A DNA stretch of 43,491 nucleotides, taken from NCBI GenBank assembly GCA_937889395.1, contig CALAOW010000070.1, forward strand, positions 1 through 43,491. The letters run 5' to 3'. The notes below the pieces were generated by a model. The model did no database searches and was not told the DNA's origin. It saw nothing but the letters and a program-made list of their open reading frames with translations. Position 1 is the stretch's first letter; each line of letters starts with the position of its first letter. Position numbers and translations under genes: made by a program. Source of the DNA: an uncultured Pseudomonadota bacterium (GTDB lineage: Bacteria; Desulfobacterota; Binatia; Binatales; Binataceae). Of the stretch, positions 1 through 8,722 are shown piece by piece.

Positions 1-3000
1 AAAATCGCGCCGCTTGCCGGTCGCCCCGTGCTCTCCCTGACGGCCCGCACATAGAACCTGATCTGCGCGCGATATTCGTCGAGCCGCGACGCTACCTCTA
101 CATCAGTCTTGAAATCGACCACCGTCCAAACCGCGCCATCGTTGGTGATCTCGGCGAACGCGAGATCCGCGATACCTTCGACTGCGGTGCCGTCTTCGAG
201 CCGGATCATCAGCGGACATTCGCGCATTACCGTATCGGCAGCTTTCGCACGATTCATCAGCGGAGACTTGAGCGCAGCTTTTACGCAATCCACTGCCGCG
301 GCGACCTCCTCCTGCGGCGCGCCGATCATCTTGGCCGCGCTCGCCGCGATCTTGCCGATCTCGCGCGCGTCCGCGTCGAGCGGCGCACGCAGCATCGTAA
401 GATGCACCAGCGTGCCGAATCGCTTGCCATGCGGCCGGCCGCGATCGCGACTCGTCTCTTCGATCGCGATCGCTTCCGCGTGCTCCGGTCCGGCCGCCGG
501 CGCTGCAAGCGCAAGCTCGGTCGCCGTCGCGACGTTTATCCTCGGCACCATTCCCGCCGTCAGCATCGCCGCCCTGTTCGCGCTCCAATCCTCGCGCAGC
601 TTGATCCCGCGATCTGATACGAGTTTATTTTCGTCGGCCTGCAGCAGCTTGTCCTGCCGAAGCCCCATCTTCTCCTCGACGTTGAGGATCAGCAGCCGCG
701 GATCCCACCAAACTATCCGATGCGCTCCCTGCTGCGCTCGATGTAATCCCGGCGCCACCGATTTTATTTTGCCCGGAGCTTTCGCGGGGCGGGTCAGGAT
801 ACTGTCGTCGCCGAATTCGGGGCATCCCGGCGGATGTTGCGACGCCGGCGCGCGCCGATCTGTCTGCGCCGGATAGATGACGGGATTCAGCCGCGCGAGC
901 CAGCCGTCGCACTCTTCGTCGCCAACCGCCGGCACCACTATTAGATCGCGCGCGCGCGTCGCCGCCACGTACAGCAGGCGGATTGCTTCCTCTTCGTCGC
1001 GGTCATGCTCCTTCGCCGCATGCTCCTGCAGTTCGCGCGGTGCGCATCCCGCAAGTTCCATCGCGGCCAGCTTCGACGCGGGTTCGATATATCGCGACGC
1101 GTCGGCGCGAGTTTCGTTGCAGGTGATATCGGCCAGGATGACGACCGGAAACTCGAGGCCCTTCGCGCGATGCACCGTCATGATCCGCACGCCCTCGGTG
1201 CCTTCCTCGACGATCGGCGTTTCGCTCGCCTCGTCGCGATCGGCGCGCGCTTCGAGCTCATCGACGAACGCCCGAAACGAGGTCGTCCCGCCGCGCGCTT
1301 CGTAACGCCGCGCCTGGTCCATGATTCGCATGATATTCGCCAGCGCCTGCTCGCCCGTCGGCCAAATGGCGAATCCCGCATGCGCGCGCGTCTTCGCCAG
1401 CAGGGCAGCCAGCGTCTCCGCGATCGGCCTTCGATTCCGCCCGCGATGCAATCCCTTGATCACGTCGAGCGCGCCTTTCACTTCCTTGAGACTGTCCGGC
1501 AAGTCGTCGGGCAGCTTGCGAAACGGATGCAGGCTGCCGAGCGTCATGCGAAATTCGAGCAGCGCCGCATCCGAAAGCGCGAACACCGGCCCTCGAAGGG
1601 CGGCGAACACCGTCAACTCGTCATCGGGCCGCTCGATTGCGCCCAGGAGGTTGCGCACCGCGATCACTTCTTCGCGCTCGTTGAACGATCCGCCCTTGAC
1701 CAGGACGTGCGGGAGATGCCGCGCTTCGAGCGCGCGCAAATACGGCCTCGTTACGTCGCGCCCAAATGAATTCATGCGGCGAAACAGGATGCAGATATGG
1801 CGGGGACGGATCGGCACGCGCACATCGGGCGCCTCGCGCTCGGTCACCGTCCACCCGCTCTCGTGAACCAGCCATCGCGCGTACGCGGCAATCGCCTCGG
1901 GAATCGACTGGTCAATTTTGAAATTGACGACCCGGCCATAGTCGCCGTACGGCTCCGGCACCGGCAGCACGACGATCGAAGGCTGCGTCCCCGGCTCGGC
2001 GCGATACGGCGTCAGCGGCGCGTAGGCCGGCTGAGTCCGCGATTCCTCGCTCATCAGCGGCGCGAACGCGGCATTGACCATCGTTTGAATCGCGGGAGTC
2101 GCGCGAAAACTCACCGTCAGATACTCGAGCTCGGCGCCATGCATCAGCAGTAACTGTTTGACGCCCTGGTAGAGCGAAACGTCCGCGCGGCGGAAGCGGT
2201 AAATCGATTGTTTTGGATCGCCGACGATAAATAGTTTCCCGGCGATCGGCTTGACCTTCAGCCAGTTCGACTCGGCGGGATCGGCGCACGAAAGCAGCAG
2301 CAGGATTTCCGCCTGCAGCGGATCGGTGTCCTGGAATTCATCGATGAAAATATGCGTGAAGCGCTTTTGCAGCTCGGCGCGCACCGCCGGATTGTCGCGA
2401 ACCAGGTTGCGCGCGACCAACAGCAGATCGAGGAAGTCCAGCCGTCCCGCGCGGCGCTTCAGGTCTTCGTAGATACCGACTACAGGCCACAGCTCGTCGC
2501 GCAGAAGAGGCGCGAGATTCGCGCCCGCGTCGTCGCGAAACTTCTTCAGCCGCGCGTGCAGGTCGGCGCGCCGCTGAAAAACTTCTTCGCGCTTTGCCTC
2601 GCCAAAGCCGCCGCCGTACCCCTTCCAATCCCAGCGCCGCCCGCCGCCAAGCGCGACCAACACCGATTCGAGCGCGTCGTAGTCGCGCCCGCGCACCGCC
2701 TCCAGCCGCGTCGCCTCGGCAACCGGCCGCGCGATCGCGCCGACACCCTTCGCCAGCCAGTCGTCCTCCTCGCCGAGTTCGGCAAGTTTGCCGAGCGCTT
2801 CGACCTCCGCGATGATCGCGTCGATCTCAGCGTCACGCTCCAGCGGCGAATGGCGCCACGGCGAATCGAAGTCGCGCCAGTCCAGCAGCTCGAGCGCCGC
2901 GCGGCGCGCGATCGCGCGCGGTCCCGTGCGCTCCGACAGATCGCGCCGCCGCAGCAGCCGGCGCATCCCGTCGCCCGGATTGTCCAGAACCGTCTCGAAC

Positions 3001-3443
3001 CATCGCTCGAATGCGGCGTCAAACATCTCGCCCGCAACGTCCTCCGGCGCGACTTCGAACATCGGATCGACCCGCGCTTCCACCGGCCGCTCGCGCAGCA
3101 GGTCGGCGCAAAACGAATGAATCGTTCCGATTCGTGCCTCTTCCAGTTGCTTGAGCGCCTCGTCGAACCGCAACCGCGCTTCGCTCAAGAGCTCGGTGTT
3201 ATGGCGCGCGCGTTCGATTTCGGCGCGCAGCCGCAGCTTCAGCTCGCCGGCCGCCTTCTCGGTGAACGTCACCGCGACGATCCGCGCCAGCTCGCCGCGC
3301 CCCGACCCGATCACCGACACGATTCGATTCACCAGCGCCGTGGTCTTGCCCGTACCCGCCGCGGCCTCGATCAGGAGCGTGACGCCGAGGTCGTCGCGAA
3401 TCCGATCGCGCACCGCCTGGTCGGATATGATTGTTGGATTCAC
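1..3443 (-). CDS. AddA-like UvrD-family helicase/nuclease (3' end off window)
   Basis: This is an ATP-dependent DNA helicase with a nuclease domain, the likely partner of the downstream-listed AddB-like protein in double-strand-break end processing. The ORF track misses it because its stop lies beyond base 1; I translated the reverse strand by hand. About 1147 residues are visible. Walker A (AAAGTGKTT, near residue 30), motif Ia TFTEKAAGEL and GTIHSFC lie near the N-terminus. The Walker B region IDEFQDTDPLQAE is near residue 366, followed by VGDPKQSIYRFR. At the C-terminus, GIADLAF and VVDFKTD are the acidic/Lys motifs of a PD-(D/E)XK nuclease, followed by EYRAQI. Probably only about 20 residues are missing. 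The start is a GTG 4 bp after the AddB-like stop, so the genes are co-transcribed and perhaps translationally coupled. AddA-type is the best fit; the exact subfamily is inferred. Confidence 0.88.
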   Translation of the reverse strand, partial: MNPTIISDQAVRDRIRDDLGVTLLIEAAAGTGKTTALVNRIVSVIGSGRGELARIVAVTFTEKAAGELKLRLRAEIERARHNTELLSEARLRFDEALKQLEEARIGTIHSFCADLLRERPVEARVDPMFEVAPEDVAGEMFDAAFERWFETVLDNPGDGMRRLLRRRDLSERTGPRAIARRAALELLDWRDFDSPWRHSPLERDAEIDAIIAEVEALGKLAELGEEDDWLAKGVGAIARPVAEATRLEAVRGRDYDALESVLVALGGGRRWDWKGYGGGFGEAKREEVFQRRADLHARLKKFRDDAGANLAPLLRDELWPVVGIYEDLKRRAGRLDFLDLLLVARNLVRDNPAVRAELQKRFTHIFIDEFQDTDPLQAEILLLLSCADPAESNWLKVKPIAGKLFIVGDPKQSIYRFRRADVSLYQGVKQLLLMHGAELEYLTVSFRATPAIQTMVNAAFAPLMSEESRTQPAYAPLTPYRAEPGTQPSIVVLPVPEPYGDYGRVVNFKIDQSIPEAIAAYARWLVHESGWTVTEREAPDVRVPIRPRHICILFRRMNSFGRDVTRPYLRALEARHLPHVLVKGGSFNEREEVIAVRNLLGAIERPDDELTVFAALRGPVFALSDAALLEFRMTLGSLHPFRKLPDDLPDSLKEVKGALDVIKGLHRGRNRRPIAETLAALLAKTRAHAGFAIWPTGEQALANIMRIMDQARRYEARGGTTSFRAFVDELEARADRDEASETPIVEEGTEGVRIMTVHRAKGLEFPVVILADITCNETRADASRYIEPASKLAAMELAGCAPRELQEHAAKEHDRDEEEAIRLLYVAATRARDLIVVPAVGDEECDGWLARLNPVIYPAQTDRRAPASQHPPGCPEFGDDSILTRPAKAPGKIKSVAPGLHRAQQGAHRIVWWDPRLLILNVEEKMGLRQDKLLQADENKLVSDRGIKLREDWSANRAAMLTAGMVPRINVATATELALAAPAAGPEHAEAIAIEETSRDRGRPHGKRFGTLVHLTMLRAPLDADAREIGKIAASAAKMIGAPQEEVAAAVDCVKAALKSPLMNRAKAADTVMRECPLMIRLEDGTAVEGIADLAFAEITNDGAVWTVVDFKTDVEVASRLDEYRAQIRFYVRAVRESTGRPASGAI

Positions 3444-3447
3444 GGTG

Positions 3448-6400
3448 TCAGTGCATCCCGCGCAGCCGATGAAGCCGATTGAGCCGCTCTTTCGGTTTGA
3501 TTCGTGAGCGCCGCTCCTCGTACGGGCCGCACACCCGCTTGTAGTCGCACCATTCGCATTCGCGATCGTCCGGTGCGGCCGGCAAAAACCCCGCTTCGAG
3601 CGACTCCTTGATGATTGAGACGAATTCGCGCGCCGCGCGCCGCGCCTCGTCGTTGATTTCGACCACTCGCTCCTCGTAGCCGCCGGCCGCGGTGCAGTAG
3701 TAAAGCCGCCCAGCGTAAATCTTCTCGCCCAGCACGCGTTCTGCGGCAAGCGCGTACAGGACCGGCTGCAGCGTCTTGCCGCCGCCGATTACGAAGTCCT
3801 TGGCGGCGCGCACTTTCCCGGTCTTGTGATCGGTCACGCGAATTCGCCCGTCCGGATGGCGCTCGAGCAGGTCGATCGACCCGCGCAGGCTCAGCCCGCC
3901 CTCGATTGCGACCGGTGCCGGCGAGCTATGCGGATCCGCCTGCGCGCGATCGCGCAGCCCGAAGCCGAGTTCGAACCATTCGGGCCGCCAGTGTTCCGGA
4001 TCTTCGGCCGCGCGCCGCATCCATTCGCGCAAGTCGGCGCGGATACCGTCGATTCCGTCGCGCCACACGCGCTCGATCGCCGGCGCGAGATCCTCATGCC
4101 ATCGCGCGGCAACTTCGTCGAGCCGCTCGTCGAGCAGCGCGGACGCGTCCTCCAGGTCTTCCGGCGTGACCGGCAGCACGTCGAGCTCTCTGAGCGCCGA
4201 CAGGATTTCGTATTGGACCTCCGCAAACAGACTGCCGCGGGTGAGCGGATCGAGCGTCTCGATCGCCTCGGGTTCCTCGCGCGGCTCCAGGCGATGGATC
4301 GCTTGCAGAAAAAAACGATACGGGCATGCCGCGAAATTCTGCAGCGCGGTCGGCGAGTATGAACGCGCGGACAACTGATGCCTGCCCAACGCCGCCAGCG
4401 CCGCCGCGTCCGGATCGACCAGCCCGTCCGCCGGCGTCCATCGCTTGAGCCAGCGCCGCGCCCGCGCGCGCAGCGCTCGCCCAAGATGCACATTGGCGCC
4501 GAGCAGATAGTTCGCGGCGCCGATCGTCGTCTGGGGATCGGCGTCCACCAGCTTGTCCAGCACCGCCAGATCGAATTCCGCGTCATCGATCGCGTCGGCG
4601 GGATTCGCCGGCGCCGGCCATGAGAGCCGCGTCGGCTGCGACGCCGTGCGACTGGCCAGCTCATCGAAGCCGGGCAGGCGGCCCTCCGCGGCGCGCAGAA
4701 TTTCAAGCGCGTAGAACGACGGCACTCGCGGACGGCCCTGGTCAAGATCGACTCGCGGATAGGAAAACATCGCGCGCTCGCGCGCCGCGCCCGCCGCAAT
4801 TCTCAATGCGAGCCGCTCCGCGTCGCGCCGCTGCTCATTGCGCGCCAGATGCGGACTCAGCCGCGCACGCGCCGAATCGGAAAGGATCGGATCTTCGGTC
4901 AGCTTGCGCGGAAACATGCGCTCGGCAAGACCCGGGACGATGACGACGTCGAACTCCATGCCGCGCGCGCGATTGGGCGGCGCGACGAACACCGCGCCGT
5001 AGCGGCGAACGCGGCGCGGAGCTTCCAGCCGCCCGAGCCGATCGTTGAGCACCAAACGCACCTCGTCGAGTCCGACCGGACCGACCGGCGCCATCGGTTC
5101 AAGCTCCGCCAGCGCGGCGAGAACCGGTTCGCGATCTCGAATCGCCAGGTCAACCAGCCCGCGAAGAAATTTGAGCCAGTCGCCCCACGTCGCATCGCGC
5201 GGCGCCGTTTCGTTGTCGAGCATCGAAAGAATCGGCATCGCCACCTCGCCGAGATGCGCGAGGTCGAGAATTCGCCGCTCCAGACCCGCCGCGCGCGCGT
5301 CGTCGTCGGCAATTTCCGCGCGCCGCGCTTTCAGCTCGTTGCCCAACCCCGCCAGCCGTTTCTTCCATCTCTGCGCGCTGCCGATCACCGCCGCATCGAC
5401 GAGCAGCCGTTCCCATCGCCACGGCGCCCGCGCCGTTCCATCGAGGACCGGAACGGGATCGGAGGCGTCGATGTTGTCAACTAAAGTGGCGGTGCCTTCA
5501 ACTTCAAGATCCGACTCCAGCGAGGCCGGCACGAGTTCCGCGTCCGCGCTGATTGTCGGCTCATCCTCACGCGGGCTGCCAGGGTCGGGCACCTGAGCCA
5601 GCGAGAGATATTCCGCGAAGCGGCGCGCCGAAAGATTTTCCGCGGCGCACGCGAGCAGCGCGAGCAGGGCGCGTCCTCCCGGCTCAGGCCGCCGCGTACC
5701 TCGCGCGAAGTAAGCCGGGATGCCCGCGCGGGCGAGCGCTTCCTGCAAGTACGGCGCGTAGCGGACCGGGTCATGCAGCAGCACGGCGATTCGATCGAAC
5801 GGTACGCCGCGCCGCGCCTCGGCGGCGATTCGCCGCGCGATCTCGACACACTCGTGCATCTCGCCGGGGGCCGAAACCACCGTCACGGTTTCGTCCACGT
5901 CGCGCTCGGGCGGTGCGGTGTCGGCAAACAAATGTGCCTGCAGACGCTCGAGCGAGGGCGCGATGTCTTCGTTCACTGTCGGCGACAATGCAGTTGCGCG
6001 CACGCCGAGCGCATCTTCAAGGAGCATTTGAACGGGCGCGTCGCCGGCGGGAGTCGTCGCGAGAATCGACGGCGAACGCGCGGCAAGGGCCGCAATAAAG
6101 TCGCGGTCGAGCGCGCTGTCCACAGATGGATCGAGCAGCAGAACCGGCAGTCCAACGAAGCGCGGCGGCTGACTCGCGAGCACGGCGCGGGTCGCAACTT
6201 TCAGCATCCCGGCGCGATCGATCAGCTTGGCATCGGCCAACTCGGCGTCGAATTGCGCCAGCGTCGCGGCAATCGCCTCGCCCGCGCCGCCGAGCGCACG
6301 CAACTCGTCAACGGCGATGTCGTTCCATCGAAGCTCGATCAGCGTCCGCGCCAACGCGCGTGAAAAACCGGGACGATTCAAGACCGGTTCGAAATACGCG

Positions 6401-6720
6401 AGCGCTCCCGACGGCACCAGGCGGAAGACCGCGCGCGCTGCGACTGCCTCGGCCGCGAGTCCGTCCGCGGGCGCGAGATCGGCATGCGCCAGCTCCTCGG
6501 CGGCGAGCAACCCGACCAGCCGGTTCAGCGTCAAGCGATGCACCCCGAGCATCGCGCCGCGCGAAACCGCGAACGCGCGCACCAGGTCGTCGGCGGCCTC
6601 CTTTACCGACGCGATCACGAGAACTTCGCAGGGATATGGCTGCGACTCCAGCCACGCGCGGGCGGCGGCGATTCGGCCGGCGGCGCGCTCCGAGATTATG
6701 ATTTCACGAGAAGCTGGCAT
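3448..6720 (-). CDS. AddB-like PD-(D/E)XK exonuclease with Fe-S cysteines
   Basis: This 1090-residue protein resembles the second subunit of AddAB-type helicase-nucleases. The N-terminal two thirds look like an inactivated UvrD-like helicase fold: I see no Walker A in the first 60 residues, unlike Bacillus AddB. The C-terminal third carries the nuclease: GSIDLLER, then RVTDHKTGK (the D..DxK signature) and LQPVLYALA. A cysteine near residue 800 (CPYRFF) and three in ECEWCDYKRVC near residues 1055-1065 match the four-Cys iron-sulphur clamp that surrounds the nuclease domain in AddB proteins. It lies directly upstream of the AddA-like gene with a 4-bp gap. Function in recombinational repair is family knowledge; Chi recognition cannot be judged from sequence. 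Confidence 0.85.
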   Translation of the reverse strand: MPASREIIISERAAGRIAAARAWLESQPYPCEVLVIASVKEAADDLVRAFAVSRGAMLGVHRLTLNRLVGLLAAEELAHADLAPADGLAAEAVAARAVFRLVPSGALAYFEPVLNRPGFSRALARTLIELRWNDIAVDELRALGGAGEAIAATLAQFDAELADAKLIDRAGMLKVATRAVLASQPPRFVGLPVLLLDPSVDSALDRDFIAALAARSPSILATTPAGDAPVQMLLEDALGVRATALSPTVNEDIAPSLERLQAHLFADTAPPERDVDETVTVVSAPGEMHECVEIARRIAAEARRGVPFDRIAVLLHDPVRYAPYLQEALARAGIPAYFARGTRRPEPGGRALLALLACAAENLSARRFAEYLSLAQVPDPGSPREDEPTISADAELVPASLESDLEVEGTATLVDNIDASDPVPVLDGTARAPWRWERLLVDAAVIGSAQRWKKRLAGLGNELKARRAEIADDDARAAGLERRILDLAHLGEVAMPILSMLDNETAPRDATWGDWLKFLRGLVDLAIRDREPVLAALAELEPMAPVGPVGLDEVRLVLNDRLGRLEAPRRVRRYGAVFVAPPNRARGMEFDVVIVPGLAERMFPRKLTEDPILSDSARARLSPHLARNEQRRDAERLALRIAAGAARERAMFSYPRVDLDQGRPRVPSFYALEILRAAEGRLPGFDELASRTASQPTRLSWPAPANPADAIDDAEFDLAVLDKLVDADPQTTIGAANYLLGANVHLGRALRARARRWLKRWTPADGLVDPDAAALAALGRHQLSARSYSPTALQNFAACPYRFFLQAIHRLEPREEPEAIETLDPLTRGSLFAEVQYEILSALRELDVLPVTPEDLEDASALLDERLDEVAARWHEDLAPAIERVWRDGIDGIRADLREWMRRAAEDPEHWRPEWFELGFGLRDRAQADPHSSPAPVAIEGGLSLRGSIDLLERHPDGRIRVTDHKTGKVRAAKDFVIGGGKTLQPVLYALAAERVLGEKIYAGRLYYCTAAGGYEERVVEINDEARRAAREFVSIIKESLEAGFLPAAPDDRECEWCDYKRVCGPYEERRSRIKPKERLNRLHRLRGMH

Positions 6721-6811
6721 CGACGCGGCGCGACTCGATGCCGCGCCACGACACTATCGTCTTCCCCGCCGATCGGATCTCGCAAGAGGCCGCGCGGCGT
6801 TGTTTCCACAG

Positions 6812-6879
6812 CCGTTGCGACGGCGGCGCAGTATAAAGACGCGCTCCGTTGTCGCGCGACCGTTGCGACGGCAGCGCAG
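6812..6879. repeat. Intergenic repeat block between MOSC and addB-like genes
   Basis: The 214-bp gap between the MOSC stop and the addB-like start holds two copies of CCGTTGCGACGGCRGCGCAG (6812-6831 and 6860-6879; 19 of 20 bases agree), 48 bp apart. Between them lies CGCTCCGTTGTCGCGCG. Diverged copies of both elements recur at 37257-37316, the second in inverted orientation. No convincing ORF occupies the gap. Confidence 0.6.
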
Positions 6880-6934
6880 CGTCGGGGAGAGGGGAAAGAA
6901 AGACGGGTTACGCGAGGCCCTCCTGTCAGGGGAA

Positions 6935-7780
6935 TTATTGAGCCAGGCACACCGGATCGCCGACGCGGACCCGGCCCGGGGCGCCAATCGACGCGAATAC
7001 ACCGACGTTGGCGCGATGATGGAACGCGGCCGTGCGCAGGATCGTGTAGTCGCGCGGGAGGTCTTCCTGCGGATGCGTCGTCATCACGCAGCGCAGCGCA
7101 GGCCGCATCGCGACAATCCTGACGCTGTCGCCGACTTCGAGCGTACCGCCTATCCACTCGTCCTCGATGAACGCATCGTCGCGCTCGCCGGTGTCGACGA
7201 AAATCGTCGGACGGAAGCGGCGCGGGTCGAAATCCGAACCGGGCGCGGCGAGTTTCGCCATATGCCGCAGCGTGCCACTGGCGATCACGTGCATCACTGC
7301 GGAGTCGAAAAAACTTTCCTTCTCGAGTGCGAAATGGTCGGGCAGCGTGTCAGCGGTAAGCCCGGGAAAAACTTTCTCGACCGGCACGTCGGCGAAAAGG
7401 GTCGCCGGGTCGATTCCGGCGTGCTCGCCGCGCGCGGTCGTGGCGCGCTCGAGGCTTACTTTGCGTCCGAGCGCCGCGGAAATCAGTTCGGATGCGTCTG
7501 CGTCCTCGGCGTGAATCATCCGCCCGTCAGGTAACTCGATTGTCACGGGCGAGGTGCGTCCCGCCGCGGGCGCAGAATCGCAGGTTGCCCGAAATTCGAA
7601 AAGCCGCGGGAACTTCTTCGCGCTGGCGATCTGTCGCGTCGCCAGCTCTCTGAGCGCGTACGCGCGATCGCCGATCGCGCCGCGCTCGGTGAAATGAAGC
7701 TCGCCGAGCTGCTCACCGAGCATCGACTTAACCGGGTAGCGCGCGAGCGCGCTGACCTTGCCAATCATTCGCCGCGCCAT
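6935..7780 (-). CDS. MOSC domain protein with N-terminal beta-barrel
   Basis: This is a molybdenum cofactor sulfurase C-terminal (MOSC) family protein of about 281 residues. The N-terminus carries the MOSC_N beta-barrel signature ARYPVKSMLGEQL followed by GAIGDRAYAL. The MOSC core ends with PALRCVMTTHPQ, whose cysteine is the residue expected to bind sulfur or the cofactor, and then VRVGDPVCL. Family members move sulfur or act as molybdoenzymes such as YiiM/YcbX or mARC relatives; the substrate here is unknown. The track start at 7825 overlaps the upstream gene. I prefer the ATG at 7780, which has AGAAGG 8 bases upstream; a Met four codons further in is also possible. It follows the DUF2231 gene by about 28 bp and is probably co-transcribed with it. 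Confidence 0.8.
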   Translation of the reverse strand: MARRMIGKVSALARYPVKSMLGEQLGELHFTERGAIGDRAYALRELATRQIASAKKFPRLFEFRATCDSAPAAGRTSPVTIELPDGRMIHAEDADASELISAALGRKVSLERATTARGEHAGIDPATLFADVPVEKVFPGLTADTLPDHFALEKESFFDSAVMHVIASGTLRHMAKLAAPGSDFDPRRFRPTIFVDTGERDDAFIEDEWIGGTLEVGDSVRIVAMRPALRCVMTTHPQEDLPRDYTILRTAAFHHRANVGVFASIGAPGRVRVGDPVCLAQ

Positions 7781-7808
7781 CTCGGGCCTTCTACTTGCTT
7801 CGATTCCA

Positions 7809-8522
7809 TCACATCCTGACTCCACCGCTCGGCGTGGCCGAGGGCTGAGCGGTCGGAATCGAGGCCGGCGTGTTGCCCGGCTTTGGCGATTCCATCGGTG
7901 TGGATGCTGACGCTGTGGGAATCACCAGCGGCGAGGTCGACGCCGGCATCGGCGAGGTCGATGTCGCAATCGAAGTCGGCACGGACACCATCGGAATCGG
8001 TCCCGAGGAACCGGGCACCGGCGAAGGAATCGCGGCTTGCGACGGAACTGGGGCGGCCGCCATCAGGGCAGTGCCTGTGCCGTAATCGTACACGAGCACA
8101 CCGCCGAGATGCCCCGCGTAACCCAGCGTCACAATCGCCACGACGGCGACGATGAGATAGATCGCGCGCGATCCCGCCACGAAGCTGAACCCCTGAATCA
8201 GGATTCGCCACAGCGCGAGGATGCCGAAGGTAATCGCCAGATACTCGCCCAGCTCCGCGTGCGTCTTCAGGACGTCCAGGGCCGCCGGACCCAGCGCCTT
8301 CCAGATGCGGTCGAACTCCATGTCGCCAGTGAAGTACGAACCTCCGGCCGCAAGCGCGCCAAGGATCGTCAGGGTCAGGGCGGTGTAGGCAAGCCAGATG
8401 CGAGTCGGAGCGGCGCTCGCGACGAGATCGATCAGCACGGCGACGATCAGCAGCCCGATCGTGAAATGATCGACGACGGGATGCAGATGCCAGGGTTGGA
8501 GAAATTTCACCACAGAGTCCAT
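7809..8522 (-). CDS. DUF2231 family inner-membrane protein
   Basis: This is a membrane protein of about 237 residues. The mature start is the ATG at 8522 (MDSVVKFLQPWHLHPVVDHF), with AAGGAG six bases upstream; the longer track ORF is a non-coding extension. It begins with the HPVVDHF motif typical of DUF2231 and has about four hydrophobic segments (GLLIVAVLIDLVAS, YTALTLTILGALAAGG, ITFGILALWRILI, AIYLIVAVVAIVTLGYAG). The last 80 or so residues are a Pro/Ser/Thr/Ala-rich low-complexity tail, unusual for the family and probably a periplasmic linker. DUF2231 proteins often accompany redox or cytochrome genes, but their function is not established. The downstream neighbour is the MOSC gene. Confidence 0.75.
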   Translation of the reverse strand: MDSVVKFLQPWHLHPVVDHFTIGLLIVAVLIDLVASAAPTRIWLAYTALTLTILGALAAGGSYFTGDMEFDRIWKALGPAALDVLKTHAELGEYLAITFGILALWRILIQGFSFVAGSRAIYLIVAVVAIVTLGYAGHLGGVLVYDYGTGTALMAAAPVPSQAAIPSPVPGSSGPIPMVSVPTSIATSTSPMPASTSPLVIPTASASTPMESPKPGNTPASIPTAQPSATPSGGVRM

Positions 8523-8690
8523 CGGTGCTCCTTGAATTGGACGGGATCCGAGCACGCGCAGGCGCCGAACGCGGGAAATTGCGCGGCGCGATGCGCGGTC
8601 TGTGCAGTTTATCGCAAAGCGGCGCGCCGCGCGCAAATCTGCGGCACCCGCGCGCGGAAATCGACGGGGCGAAGAATTCACGAAGTCAGC

Positions 8691-8711
8691 GCACCGGCGC
8701 GCCTCCGGTGC
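8691..8711 (-). terminator. Hairpin downstream of glycosyltransferase-like gene
   Basis: A perfect 7-bp stem, GCACCGG/CCGGTGC, with a 7-base loop lies 11 bp past the stop at 8723, inside the roughly 200-bp gap before the DUF2231 start. No clear U tract follows on the minus strand, so it may be a weak or factor-assisted terminator. The rest of the gap shows no ORF. Confidence 0.4.
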
Positions 8712-8722
8712 GAATCACAATT

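Noticed and set aside
2352-3482. 376-residue plus-strand ORF at the left end
   Set aside because: It lies opposite the AddA-like helicase, whose motifs are unambiguous on the minus strand.
6721-6934. Possible CRISPR or tRNA in the repeat-bearing gap
   Set aside because: Only two repeat units with one spacer-like interval, no cas genes, and no cloverleaf could be drawn.
6227-7534. 435-residue plus-strand ORF
   Set aside because: It spans two real minus-strand genes and the repeat-bearing gap between them; composition is Arg/Ala shadow.
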